Source of the DNA: Bhargavaea ullalensis
GTDB lineage: Bacteria > Bacillota > Bacilli > Bacillales_A > Planococcaceae
DNA: 21,932 nt
Strand: one strand, 5' to 3'
Assembly (NCBI RefSeq): GCF_040545425.1
Contig: NZ_JBEPLW010000036.1
Both the position numbers and the translations under genes were made by a program. Every line of letters begins with the position of its first letter. Position 1 is the stretch's first letter. Under the pieces are notes generated by a model, which was not told where the DNA came from, did no database searches, and saw only the letters and a list, made by a program, of their open reading frames with translations. Positions 15,131 through 21,932 of the stretch are shown here, in pieces.

Positions 15131-15156
15131 TACGGGTTCCGCATGCCATTGGTTCC
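15131..15156 (-). promoter_or_regulatory. Candidate ECF-sigma promoter of yxlEFG
   Basis: Minus-strand GGAACC, 16 bp, CGTA. ECF sigma factors of Bacillus recognise -35 boxes with an AAC core and -10 boxes CGTA or CGTC at about 16 bp. It would give a leader of about 27 nt before yxlE. Pattern match only. Confidence 0.45.
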
Positions 15157-15196
15157 CGTTTTAAAAAAATCCTTCTGCCGGCACAGCCGGTCAGGA

Positions 15197-15224
15197 TTGT
15201 TCCGCCGGTGCGGCGTGCTATACT
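15197..15224 (+). promoter_or_regulatory. Sigma-A promoter of the EamA gene
   Basis: TTGTTC (15197-15202), 16 bp, TATACT (15219-15224) with a TGC extension before the -10. The start codon follows 27 bp after the -10, with GGAGG at 15238-15242. Confidence 0.6.
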
Positions 15225-15250
15225 GTTTGAATGGAACGGAGGTACCTGTT

Positions 15251-16138
15251 ATGAAAAGATGGATTTATCCGGTCATGGTCGTCATCGCTTCGGCCTGCTA
15301 CGGAATCCTTTCAACCAATATCAAGCTTGCGATGAAGGCCGGCTTCACCGCTTCGGAGGCGGTCACCGCCCAGTACATGACCGGTTTTCTCCTTGCCGTC
15401 CTGCTGCTTGCGGCAACCTGGGGAAAGCATCATTCATTCAAAGGATGGGCCGCCCTCATCCCTGCAGGGGTTTTCACCGGGATGACCGGCATCGTCTATG
15501 GACGCTCGCTTATTTATCTTCCCGCTTCCCTCGCCGTCGTCCTGCTGTTCCAGTTCACTTGGATCGGTATGCTCATCGACTGCATCGCTGCCAGGCGCCT
15601 GCCGAAGAAAGTGGAGTTGTTTTCTCTGGCCCTGCTGTTCATCGGCACGATACTCGCTGCGGGCGTGATCGGCACCGACATTTCCGGCATCCCGTGGCAG
15701 GGCTGGGCATGGGGGCTTGCCGCCGCGCTCTCGTTTTCCCTATTCGTCTTCTCCAACCGGAAAGCCGTACCCGGAATGGATACCGTGACGCGGCTCGCCA
15801 TCACATCGCTGTTCGCCGTCCTTGTCGTCTCCCTGTTTCAGTCTCCAGAGATTTTATGGAACGGTAAAATCCAGGAAGGGTTGTGGACATACGGGCTCCT
15901 GCTCGGGACGCTTGGGATCATCGTGCCGGTTTCCCTATTTTCCATCGCGATCCCGCAGGTCGGCTCGGCCCTTGCCTCAATCCTAAGCGCGACGGAGCTT
16001 CCGGTTGCCGTCACCGCCTCCGTCTTGCTCCTGAACGAACCCTTCCGCTTCTCACAGCTGGCAGGTATTTTCGTCATCCTTGGGGGGATGATGCTGCCGA
16101 CCTGGGCGGATCAACGGAGGAACCGCCGGGCCCTCTGA
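15251..16138 (+). CDS. EamA/DMT-family permease
   Basis: 295-aa membrane protein with about ten helices in two five-helix halves, the drug/metabolite transporter (EamA) layout. Recognisable parts are YGILSTNIKLAMKAGFTASEAV in helix 1 and its loop, YLPASLAVVLLFQFTWIGMLID in the first half, and SILSATELPVAVTASVLLLNEP...AGIFVILGGMM in the last helices, where the ATELPVA...NEP block is the usual EamA signature. The ATG at 15251 has GGAGG 8 nt upstream and its own promoter. It probably exports a metabolite or amino acid; the substrate cannot be assigned. No clear terminator follows; 16139-16228 holds nothing recognised. Confidence 0.88.
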   Translation: MKRWIYPVMVVIASACYGILSTNIKLAMKAGFTASEAVTAQYMTGFLLAVLLLAATWGKHHSFKGWAALIPAGVFTGMTGIVYGRSLIYLPASLAVVLLFQFTWIGMLIDCIAARRLPKKVELFSLALLFIGTILAAGVIGTDISGIPWQGWAWGLAAALSFSLFVFSNRKAVPGMDTVTRLAITSLFAVLVVSLFQSPEILWNGKIQEGLWTYGLLLGTLGIIVPVSLFSIAIPQVGSALASILSATELPVAVTASVLLLNEPFRFSQLAGIFVILGGMMLPTWADQRRNRRAL

Positions 16139-16245
16139 GGCGTCACCAATTTGTCGGGATCTTCGACGGTCTGTCACACTTTGCTCATCCGTATCATGGT
16201 TTAATGTGAATAGTTGAGACTTTTTGATGAGGAGTGTGGAAGTTG

Positions 16246-16671
16246 ATGAAAAAGTGGTCTTTCGCGTTGCTCTCGCTCGTTCTGGCCGGCGGTCTCGCCG
16301 CATGCGGAGCAGACGATGATGCGGACAGCGCAGGAAATGATGAACACAGCGGCCACGGCGAACAGTCGGCGGACGAGGGGGTACATCCGCTCGAAGTGGA
16401 GCTCGAACTTCCTGAAACAGCCGCTGCCGGCGAAGAAGTGACCATCCGTGCCAAAGTGACGATGAATGACAAAGTCATCGACGACGCAGACGAAGTGGAG
16501 TTTGAAATCGAAGATGAATCCGGGGAAAGCGAAATGATCGAAGCGGCCTTTGACGGAACCGATTCCTACTCGATCGACCATGCGTTTGAGCCGGGCACTT
16601 ACAAAGTGACCTCCCATGTCACCGCTCATCAGCAGCACACGATGCCGAAAAAAGAAATCACGGTTGAATAA
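16246..16671 (+). CDS. YtkA-like lipoprotein
   Basis: 141-aa secreted lipoprotein. MKKWSFALLSLVLAGGLAAC is a signal peptide with lipobox LAAC. An acidic, His-containing linker follows (DEHSGHGEQSADEG), then a beta-rich domain of about 90 residues (HPLEVELELPETAAAGEEVTIRAKV ... GTYKVTSHVTAHQQHTMPKKEITVE) with the YtkA/FixH shape. Relatives are often near copper or cytochrome oxidase genes. The His/Met residues (HSGHG, HQQHTM) could bind metal, which is inference. Start choice is uncertain: GAGGAG lies 11 nt before the ATG at 16246 and 8 nt before a TTG at 16243. Confidence 0.82.
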   Translation: MKKWSFALLSLVLAGGLAACGADDDADSAGNDEHSGHGEQSADEGVHPLEVELELPETAAAGEEVTIRAKVTMNDKVIDDADEVEFEIEDESGESEMIEAAFDGTDSYSIDHAFEPGTYKVTSHVTAHQQHTMPKKEITVE

Positions 16672-16678
16672 CGAGACG

Positions 16679-16710
16679 AAAATGCCCGGCCATTTGCGGC
16701 CGGGCATTTT
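16679..16710. terminator. Perfect bidirectional terminator
   Basis: AAAATGCCCGGCC (16679-16691), a 6-nt loop, then GGCCGGGCATTTT (16698-16710): a 13-bp perfect stem with A and T tails on both sides, between the convergent lipoprotein and MMPL genes. Confidence 0.93.
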
Positions 16711-16732
16711 CTTTATCTTGGAGTGTGTGTTT

Positions 16733-18826
16733 TCAGATTCCGCTTTTCTTCCCGAGCAGAAGAATGATCGCCGGGATGAGGAGCGGACGGACGATGAACG
16801 TGTCGATCAGGATGCCGAGCGCCATCATCATGCCGAACAGCTTGAGTTCGTTGACCGGCATCGTGGCCAGGACGAGGAAAGTGGCGGCCAGGATGATGCC
16901 GGCGGAGCTGATGACGCCGCCTGTGCGCTCGATTCCTAGACGGACCGCCTCATGCAGGTCATGGCTCCGCTTTTCTTCCCGGATGCGGGCAATCAGCATG
17001 ATCGAATAGTCGACGCCGAGTGCCACGAGGAAGACGAACGAATAAAGCGGGATCCGGTAACTGAGCGCTTTCTGCCCGAGGAACACATCAAACAGGAATA
17101 TGGACAGTCCCAGTGTCGCCGCGTAGGACAGGATGAGCGTCCCGATCAGGTAAAGAGGGGCGACGACGGACTTTGTCTGGAAGCCGAGCATGACCGCGAT
17201 CAGCAGGGCGACCGAGACCATGACAAGGATCGTATCCCGGTCGTTGATTTCTTTCAGGTCGGCGTTCAGTGCACTTTCGCCGGAAAGGTGGAATTCTGTT
17301 GCCTGGATGCCGGCCTCCCCGGCGAGCTCGCTTCCGTGTGCACGGAGGTTGTCGGCGGCGTCCAGTGCAGCTTTATCGTACGGATTGCCTTTGAATGTGA
17401 CCGTCATGCGGGCGGCTGTCCCGTCTTCGGACACCGGGTGACCCTGGAAGCCCGTACGCTCGATCCCGGGTTCCTCGGCGATCCGTTCAGAAAGCCGGAC
17501 TGCCGCTTCCGGATCGATGTCTTCATCCGACACGACAAGCACGGTGCCGGGTGCAAGCTCCCCCTCCCCGAATCCTGCCGCAAGCTGCTCATATCCTTGC
17601 CGCGAGGACAGGTCTTCCGGGAAAGATTTCACGAGATCGAACGATTCCCGGTAATTGAAGATGTTCAGGGAAGACAGGACCAGCAGTGCCAGCACGGCAA
17701 CCAAGAACACGGCCGGCCGTTTTGTCACAGCACCGGCGATGCGGGACCAGATTGTCCGCTTGCCTCTTTTTGTTTTTTCATCTCCGTAGTTCGGGATCGA
17801 CGGCCAGAAAGCTTTTCTTCCGGCTAGCGCAAACAGTGACGGCAACAGCGTCAGCCCTGCTGCCAGCATGGCAACGGCGGCGATCGCAAAGACAGGTGCA
17901 AAGTTGCGGTACGGCTCATACAGCGAGGCAAACAAAGTGAGCATTGCCAGGAAGATCGTGCTCCCGCTGAAGAAGATCGGCTCTTTCACATGAAGCATGG
18001 CTTCCTTCATCGCATCGGCCGGGTGTTCATGCTCTTTCAGTTCCTCGCGGAAACGGGAGAAGATGAGGAGCGAATAATCGGTGATGACCGCGAACAGCAG
18101 GATCATCATGATCGACAGCGCCTGGCTCTCCGTGACGAACAGTCCGGTTTTCGCCCCGATCCCGATCAGCCGGTCAACGACGGCATACACGATACCTGCG
18201 CCGACGAGCGGGATGAACGCGAGCAACGGCGAACGGTAGATGATGAGCAGCAAGACGAGGATCAGTCCGACTGTGGACAGGAGCAGAACCACGTCCGCAC
18301 GTGAGAACAGCTCGGTGGCGTCCGCTGCAATGCCGGCGGGTCCGGTCCAGTTGATCTCCAGTCCATCGGGCGCTCCTGACCTGACCTTCTCTTTCAGGTG
18401 ATCCATGAGGACCATCATTTCGTGGCCCTCCATTTTTTCTGGGAGCGTGACCGGGACGAAGAACGTCGTGCCGTCCTCCGACAGGAAGGCCTCTTTCTGC
18501 CCGATCAGCGCTTCTGCAGGCAACACTTTCAGCTCTTTGAATTTCGGGTCATCGGCAATGGCGCCGACGGCTTCGGCAAAGCCGGATATTTCTGCATCCG
18601 TCAGTCCTTCTTCGTCACGGATGACACCCATGGCCGGCAGGCCGCCGCCTTCGGGAAAGTACTCTTTCACTTTTTCGGCTGCGACGATGGATGGTTCATC
18701 CGCAGGCAGGCCCGAGTTTTCGTTTGGCTTGACGAACTCCTTGGATCCGGGAGCGGCAAAAGACAGAATGGCCGCTGCAACAATCCAGATCAGCAGTGTA
18801 ATGACATAACGGCGCTTGCCCCTCAC
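16733..18826 (-). CDS. MMPL/RND-superfamily exporter, YdfJ-like
   Basis: 697-aa membrane protein with two MMPL halves. Helix 1 (about 6-26) is followed by an outer loop to about 175. Helices 2-6 then include ALSIMMILLFAVITDYSLLIFSRFREEL with the DYSL charged motif. A cytoplasmic segment leads to helix 7 (about 373-390), a second outer loop and helices 8-12 with FVFLVALGVDYSIMLIARIREEK, the matching GVDYSI motif. The paired Asp-Tyr sites are the proton-relay positions of this family. It uses a GTG start overlapping the preceding stop (GTGA), so it is coupled to the small HAH protein. In B. subtilis the related ydfJ is driven by a two-component system; here an HssR-like box precedes the operon. 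The substrate is not known from sequence. Confidence 0.9.
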   Translation of the reverse strand: MRGKRRYVITLLIWIVAAAILSFAAPGSKEFVKPNENSGLPADEPSIVAAEKVKEYFPEGGGLPAMGVIRDEEGLTDAEISGFAEAVGAIADDPKFKELKVLPAEALIGQKEAFLSEDGTTFFVPVTLPEKMEGHEMMVLMDHLKEKVRSGAPDGLEINWTGPAGIAADATELFSRADVVLLLSTVGLILVLLLIIYRSPLLAFIPLVGAGIVYAVVDRLIGIGAKTGLFVTESQALSIMMILLFAVITDYSLLIFSRFREELKEHEHPADAMKEAMLHVKEPIFFSGSTIFLAMLTLFASLYEPYRNFAPVFAIAAVAMLAAGLTLLPSLFALAGRKAFWPSIPNYGDEKTKRGKRTIWSRIAGAVTKRPAVFLVAVLALLVLSSLNIFNYRESFDLVKSFPEDLSSRQGYEQLAAGFGEGELAPGTVLVVSDEDIDPEAAVRLSERIAEEPGIERTGFQGHPVSEDGTAARMTVTFKGNPYDKAALDAADNLRAHGSELAGEAGIQATEFHLSGESALNADLKEINDRDTILVMVSVALLIAVMLGFQTKSVVAPLYLIGTLILSYAATLGLSIFLFDVFLGQKALSYRIPLYSFVFLVALGVDYSIMLIARIREEKRSHDLHEAVRLGIERTGGVISSAGIILAATFLVLATMPVNELKLFGMMMALGILIDTFIVRPLLIPAIILLLGKKSGI

Positions 18827-19224
18827 TCCCGGGACGCCTTCTTCTCCGTCATGAACGTGACTGCAACGAACAAGGCAAAACTGAGGAGCAGGATGGTGCC
18901 CCCGACAATGTAGAAGATGAGCGAGAATGTTTCATTCACGTTAAATGGCTTCAGGAACTGGAGCCACATGCCGGCCGTGAGACCGATCGCTCCGATGATT
19001 CCCGTCCAGCCCTGGATCAACACGAGTTTCGGCGTTCGGACTGTATACAACTTGTAAAACACACCCCAGGCGAACATCGACAGCCAGCCGACGAGCAGAA
19101 TGTGGGCATGGACAGGACGGAATGCATAGGACCCCGACCCGGCCATATGGGAACCAAGGATGGTGCCGAGCAGACCGAAAAGCGCCGCAACGCGCATCAG
19201 GCGCAAACTCCATTTTTCTTGCAT
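18823..19224 (-). CDS. Small four-helix membrane protein with cytochrome-oxidase-I-like HAH motif
   Basis: 133 aa, almost wholly four membrane helices (about 8-30, 38-60, 66-90 and 98-125), with a short charged tail. His26 (GSHMAG) ends helix 1, and His39 and His41 sit in RPVHAHILLVGW at the start of helix 2. This HAH...GW pattern resembles the heme-ligand region of heme-copper oxidase subunit I and NorB proteins, but the protein is far too short for an oxidase. Such stand-alone proteins occur in Bacillales with no defined role that I know of. The ATG at 19224 has GGAGGG 7 nt upstream; a longer open frame upstream of it has no support. It is first in an operon with the MMPL exporter, and the promoter region carries an HssR-like direct repeat. 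Heme binding is inferred. Confidence 0.82.
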   Translation of the reverse strand: MQEKWSLRLMRVAALFGLLGTILGSHMAGSGSYAFRPVHAHILLVGWLSMFAWGVFYKLYTVRTPKLVLIQGWTGIIGAIGLTAGMWLQFLKPFNVNETFSLIFYIVGGTILLLSFALFVAVTFMTEKKASRE

Positions 19225-19255
19225 GAGAAATCCCTCCGTTTGATTGTTTAACCTC

Positions 19256-19261
19256 ATTGTA
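19256..19261 (-). promoter_or_regulatory. -10 box of the HAH/MMPL operon
   Basis: Minus-strand TACAAT, about 32 bp before the ATG at 19224. At 17 bp the -35 position reads ATCCTC, a poor match, and lies within the direct repeat at 19269-19288, which suggests an activator-dependent promoter. Confidence 0.5.
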
Positions 19262-19268
19262 AAGAGCG

Positions 19269-19288
19269 AAGGTGAACGGAGGATGAAC
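19269..19288 (-). promoter_or_regulatory. HssR-type operator: direct repeat with 2-bp gap
   Basis: Minus-strand GTTCATCCT, CC, GTTCACCTT: two 9-bp direct repeats with a 2-bp gap (period 11), matching the layout of the staphylococcal HssR box (GTTCATATT, 2 bp, GTTCATATT) as I recall it. The first five bases GTTCA are identical in all copies. It covers the -35 position of the HAH/MMPL operon promoter, and hssRS are the adjacent genes. Confidence 0.65.
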
Positions 19289-19322
19289 TCTGCGTGACAA
19301 CTTTGCCACATGCACCGCAAGG

Positions 19323-19353
19323 AACAAAAAGACCGGCGCAAGATGCACCGGCC
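19323..19353 (-). terminator. Terminator of hssRS
   Basis: Minus-strand GGCCGGTGC, ATCTT loop, GCGCCGGTC: nine pairs including two G-U, followed by TTTTTGTT. It lies 8 bp past the hssS stop and separates hssRS from the downstream HAH/MMPL operon. Confidence 0.85.
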
Positions 19354-19360
19354 CTTCAGT

Positions 19361-20737
19361 TCATGAACATGGAAGCGTGAGAGTGAAACGGGCGCCGCCG
19401 TTCGGTCCCTCTTCCGCCCGCACCGTACCGCCGTGGAGGGTGACCACTTCTTTGACGATCGACAGACCAAGGCCCGTCCCGCCTTCTCTTGAACGGGCCT
19501 CGTCCGCCCGGAAAAAACGGTCAAAGACCCGCTCGCGGTCGTCCGGCGCAATGCCCGGTCCGTTGTCCTCAACGATAAGGATGACCGATTCCGGCGCGGC
19601 CTCTAGCCGCACCGCCACTTCTCCGCCGTCCGGTGTATACTTGACCGCATTCGACAGCAGATTTTCCCAGACCTTTTCAAGAAGTTCGCGGTCTCCCGGA
19701 CAGCTGGCATCATCGAGCTCCATCGATATGGAAATGCCCTTGGACTCAAATGCCCAGCGGTATTTCCGGATCACTTCCCGCAGCTGTACGCTGAGGTTCA
19801 TGGGTTCAAACTCGGGGAGGTCCGTGATCTGGTCCAGCGAGGTGAGCAACAGCAATTGCCTCGCCAGATCTGAAAGCCGGAGAGCTTCATCACGGATGAT
19901 GGCCGAGTACTCCTTTCTTTGCCCGTCCGGCAGCTCCGCCTTGCCGAGCAGCTCCGCATATCCCTTGATGTTGAGCAGAGGAGACTGAAGATCATGTGAC
20001 ACATCACTGATGAACGCCTTCCGGGCCCGGTCGTTCTCCTCCAGCTTGCGCACCATCCGCCTGAAGCTGTCCGAGAGCTGGCCGATCTCATCATTGCGCC
20101 TGATGTCCGGAAGCGCAGTGAACCGCTCCTGGGCCACCTGGTGGGTCGCTTCGGTCAATTCCGTCAGCGGCCGGATCAATTTCTTGGCTGTATAAAGCAC
20201 CGCCATGAATCCGATTGCCGCGATGGAGACGAACATGATGGCCGACAACCAATGGAGCTCATTGAACAAAAGCCCGATATCCGGCCGGAGGAACAGCGCA
20301 TACCGGTTTCCGCCAAAGGTGAACGGGACTCCGACCGTGTTCGCCACGTCATTAGCAAAATAACCCGACCAGAATGTCTCTGCCGGCAGGTCCCGCATGC
20401 CGTGGTATGTATGGCCGTCCAACACGGAAGCGACCGTCCCTCCCGGCAGGGAATTTTCCTTGAACGGTCCGCCGTAAAAGGAACCGCCGCCTTCCCTGTC
20501 CGAAACATAAAGAATGTAGCCAGCCTCCGCCTGGGTGCGGAGATACCGCTCGAGATCGATCCCGTCCGACGATTCAATGAAAGAAACCATCGATTCGGCA
20601 ATCTTGACGTGCTTCTCATCATTCTCCACTTTCATGTCCCGGTGATAAACCGTGTTCACGACCAGGTAGGAAAGCAAAATACCGGCGGCGAGCACCAGGA
20701 TGGAGGACAGAACAAATTTTCCGTACAGCGACTTCAA
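19361..20737 (-). CDS. hssS: Heme-sensing sensor histidine kinase HssS
   Basis: 458-aa membrane histidine kinase; S. aureus HssS is about the same length. Helices at about 8-28 and 164-184 enclose a sensor domain of about 130 residues. That domain matches HssS closely by eye in the blocks SFYGGPFKENSL, YHGMRDLPAETFWSGYF, NTVGVPF and LFLRPDIG. A HAMP linker follows (about 185-237), then the H-box SDVSHDLQSP with phospho-acceptor His248, the N-box NLLSNAVKYTP, and ATP lid motifs DNGPGIA and GGTGLGLSIV. The start is TTG at 20737, overlapping the hssR stop (TTGA) and preceded by GGAGGAAG. In staphylococci HssRS senses heme excess and switches on hrtAB; hrtAB is not in this window. Confidence 0.9.
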   Translation of the reverse strand: MKSLYGKFVLSSILVLAAGILLSYLVVNTVYHRDMKVENDEKHVKIAESMVSFIESSDGIDLERYLRTQAEAGYILYVSDREGGGSFYGGPFKENSLPGGTVASVLDGHTYHGMRDLPAETFWSGYFANDVANTVGVPFTFGGNRYALFLRPDIGLLFNELHWLSAIMFVSIAAIGFMAVLYTAKKLIRPLTELTEATHQVAQERFTALPDIRRNDEIGQLSDSFRRMVRKLEENDRARKAFISDVSHDLQSPLLNIKGYAELLGKAELPDGQRKEYSAIIRDEALRLSDLARQLLLLTSLDQITDLPEFEPMNLSVQLREVIRKYRWAFESKGISISMELDDASCPGDRELLEKVWENLLSNAVKYTPDGGEVAVRLEAAPESVILIVEDNGPGIAPDDRERVFDRFFRADEARSREGGTGLGLSIVKEVVTLHGGTVRAEEGPNGGARFTLTLPCS

Positions 20738-21405
20738 CGGACTTCCTCCAGCTTGTATCCGACACCGCGCACCGTCACGATCTCCACTTGGTCCGTCAGC
20801 GTTTCCAGGCGGTCCCGGATCCGCTTGATATGCACGGACAGGGTCCGGTCATCTCCCTCATAATCCAGCCCCCACACCCGTTCCAGGAGGAATTCACGCT
20901 CAAACACGACATTCGGCCGGGAAGCGAGTATGGCAAGCAGCTCAAACTCCTTGAGCGGCAAAAGCAGAGTCCGGTTAGCGCAGTGGACTTCGTAGCTTCC
21001 CCGGTCGATCTGCAGCGGGCCGACCGTCACGACGGAACCCGCCTCTTTCCCGTAGCGACGGAGAATCGCCTCCACTCTGAAGAGAAGTTCCTTCGGCTCA
21101 AACGGCTTGACGACATAATCATCGGATCCCGCCCGGAAACCGCGTTCTTTGTCTTCAAGCGAACCCCTTGCAGTCAGAAGAAGAACCGGCAAGTCCCGGA
21201 ATGACTTTAATTCTTCGGTCAATGCAAATCCATCCATCCCCGGCATCATGACATCGACGATGGCCAGGTCCGGAGCTTCCTCATCCATCATGGCAAGCGC
21301 CTCCATCGCATCCGCCGCCTGCAACACTTGATAACCGGCTTCCTCAAGCTGGATTCTCACCAGGTCCCGGATTCCTTTATCATCATCCACAACCAGCACC
21401 CTCAA
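20734..21405 (-). CDS. hssR: Heme response regulator HssR (OmpR family)
   Basis: 223 aa from a TTG start; S. aureus HssR is 224. The receiver domain (1-115) has the acidic pocket D7-D9, phospho-acceptor D51 (AIVDVMMPGMDGF), T78 and K100 (DDYVVKPFEPKEL). The winged-helix output domain (about 125-223) includes LPLKEFELLAILASRPNVVF, WGLDYEGDDRTLSVHIKRIRDRL and VRGVGYKLE, all very close to HssR. I chose the TTG because AGAGGTGG is 6-7 nt upstream and the product then begins MRVLVVDDD like the family; in-frame ATGs at 21462 and 21441 would add 19 or 12 residues with no ribosome binding site seen. It overlaps hssS by four bases. Confidence 0.9.
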   Translation of the reverse strand: MRVLVVDDDKGIRDLVRIQLEEAGYQVLQAADAMEALAMMDEEAPDLAIVDVMMPGMDGFALTEELKSFRDLPVLLLTARGSLEDKERGFRAGSDDYVVKPFEPKELLFRVEAILRRYGKEAGSVVTVGPLQIDRGSYEVHCANRTLLLPLKEFELLAILASRPNVVFEREFLLERVWGLDYEGDDRTLSVHIKRIRDRLETLTDQVEIVTVRGVGYKLEEVR

Positions 21406-21432
21406 TGACGTCCACCTCTTTTCATTGATTCT

Positions 21433-21462
21433 ATTGTGCATGAAAAGCCGGCTCCCTGACAA
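21433..21462 (-). promoter_or_regulatory. Candidate promoter of hssRS
   Basis: Minus-strand TTGTCA (21457-21462), 18 bp, CACAAT (21433-21438) with TG before it. It gives a short leader to the TTG at 21405. A second -10-like box, TAGAAT, overlaps it. Confidence 0.4.
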
Positions 21463-21473
21463 TTGAAACCATG

Positions 21474-21932
21474 CGTACGGCTCAAGGGTCGACTCGGGGC
21501 CGGTTCCGTACGGTTCGACCTGGAGAGTGGGTGTTTCCCTCTTGGAAAGCGGAACCCGTACGACTCAGAGCCGGATCCGTACGGTTCAAGGGGAGATCCG
21601 TACGACTCGGGGCCGAATCCGTACGACTCGATCTGGAGAGTGGGTGTTTCCCTCTTAGAAAGCGGAACCCGTACGACTCAGAGCCGGATGCGTCCGGTTC
21701 AAGGGAAGATCCGTACGACTCGTGGACGGAACCGTACAACTCGCCTTGGAAAGCGGAACCCGTACGACTCATAGCCGGATCCGTACGGTTCAAGGCCGGA
21801 TCCGTACGACTCGCCCGGGGAGCTGCCTGTTTCGCTATTGGAAAGTGGAACCCGTACGACTCGAGGGCGGATCCGTACGGTTCAAGGGTCGATCCGTACG
21901 ACTCAAGCCTCGATCCGTACGACTCATCCGGA
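21474..21932. repeat. 21-bp-phased CGTACG array with 113-bp higher-order repeats
   Basis: Seventeen cores of the form (A/C)CCGTACG(ACTC/GTTC) occur, with CGTACG or a one-base variant at 21474, 21507, 21557, 21578, 21599, 21620, 21670, 21691, 21712, 21733, 21761, 21782, 21803, 21853, 21874, 21895 and 21916. Steps are mostly exactly 21 bp, with 50-bp steps at 21507, 21620 and 21803 that hold a second repeated element (CTGGAGAGTGGGTGTTTCCC ... GGAAAGCGGAACC). Blocks follow the order ACTC, GTTC, ACTC, ACTC. Frames are open on both strands as heptapeptide repeats (NPYDS; SRTD), with no start or ribosome binding site to support a gene. This is the only content between hssR and the window end, and the array continues past it. 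Confidence 0.9.

Noticed and set aside
19225..19572. Longer upstream frame for the HAH protein
   Set aside because: It would run through the hssRS terminator and the HssR-like box into hssS; the internal ATG at 19224 has an excellent ribosome binding site.
21463..21793. Open frames on both strands encoding NPYDS- or SRTD-type heptapeptide repeats
   Set aside because: The 21-bp period automatically keeps frames open; no ribosome binding site or promoter is seen and both strands are equally open, so these are read as repeat DNA, not genes.
21474..21932. CRISPR array
   Set aside because: Repeats are short and near-palindromic with 21-bp steps; the longer intervals between blocks are themselves repeated rather than unique, and no cas genes are present.

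Overview
The window looks like chromosome from a high-GC member of the Bacillales. The signs are strong AGGAGG-type ribosome binding sites, TTG and GTG starts, an OpuC osmolyte importer, YxlE/F/G and CsbD/YflT stress proteins of Bacillus type, sigma-B-like promoters and a staphylococcal-type HssRS heme sensor. A high-GC Planococcaceae genus such as Bhargavaea is my guess; no rRNA or marker gene is present to prove it. There are no tRNAs, insertion sequences, phage genes or CRISPR arrays.

Left part (1-7.05 kb). A tandem pair of long palindromic repeats (period 119 bp) abuts a two-gene minus-strand operon for a Tat-exported gluconate-2-dehydrogenase-like flavoenzyme: subunit 3, then the GMC subunit. 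A divergent plus-strand gene encodes a DASS/SLC13 dicarboxylate transporter and ends in a strong terminator. Four degenerate 21-bp repeats follow and run into the 3' end of a convergent MFS transporter. A membrane-anchored YkuE-like metallophosphoesterase comes next.

Middle (7.05-13.1 kb). The overlapping minus-strand operon opuCA-CB-CC-CD encodes a compatible-solute ABC importer; its binding protein keeps the four-tyrosine cage and the OpuCC-type threonine. An AT-richer orphan gene of unknown function follows. Then comes a general-stress block: a YflT+DUF2382 protein with CsbD on the minus strand, and a divergent small acidic protein, each behind a sigma-B-like promoter.

Right part (13.1-21.9 kb). 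This holds yxlE-yxlF-yxlG without the sigY/yxlC/yxlD part of the B. subtilis operon but with an ECF-type promoter, an EamA permease, a YtkA-like lipoprotein, an operon of a small four-helix HAH-motif membrane protein plus an MMPL/RND exporter, and hssRS. Upstream of the HAH/MMPL operon is a direct repeat with the 9+2+9 layout of the HssR operator. I infer that HssRS here controls a heme-stress efflux unit different from HrtAB. The last ~460 bp form a 21-bp-periodic array with a 113-bp higher-order repeat, upstream of hssR and continuing past the window edge.

Limits: everything was read by eye; family assignments rest on recognised motifs, and promoter calls are pattern matches only.
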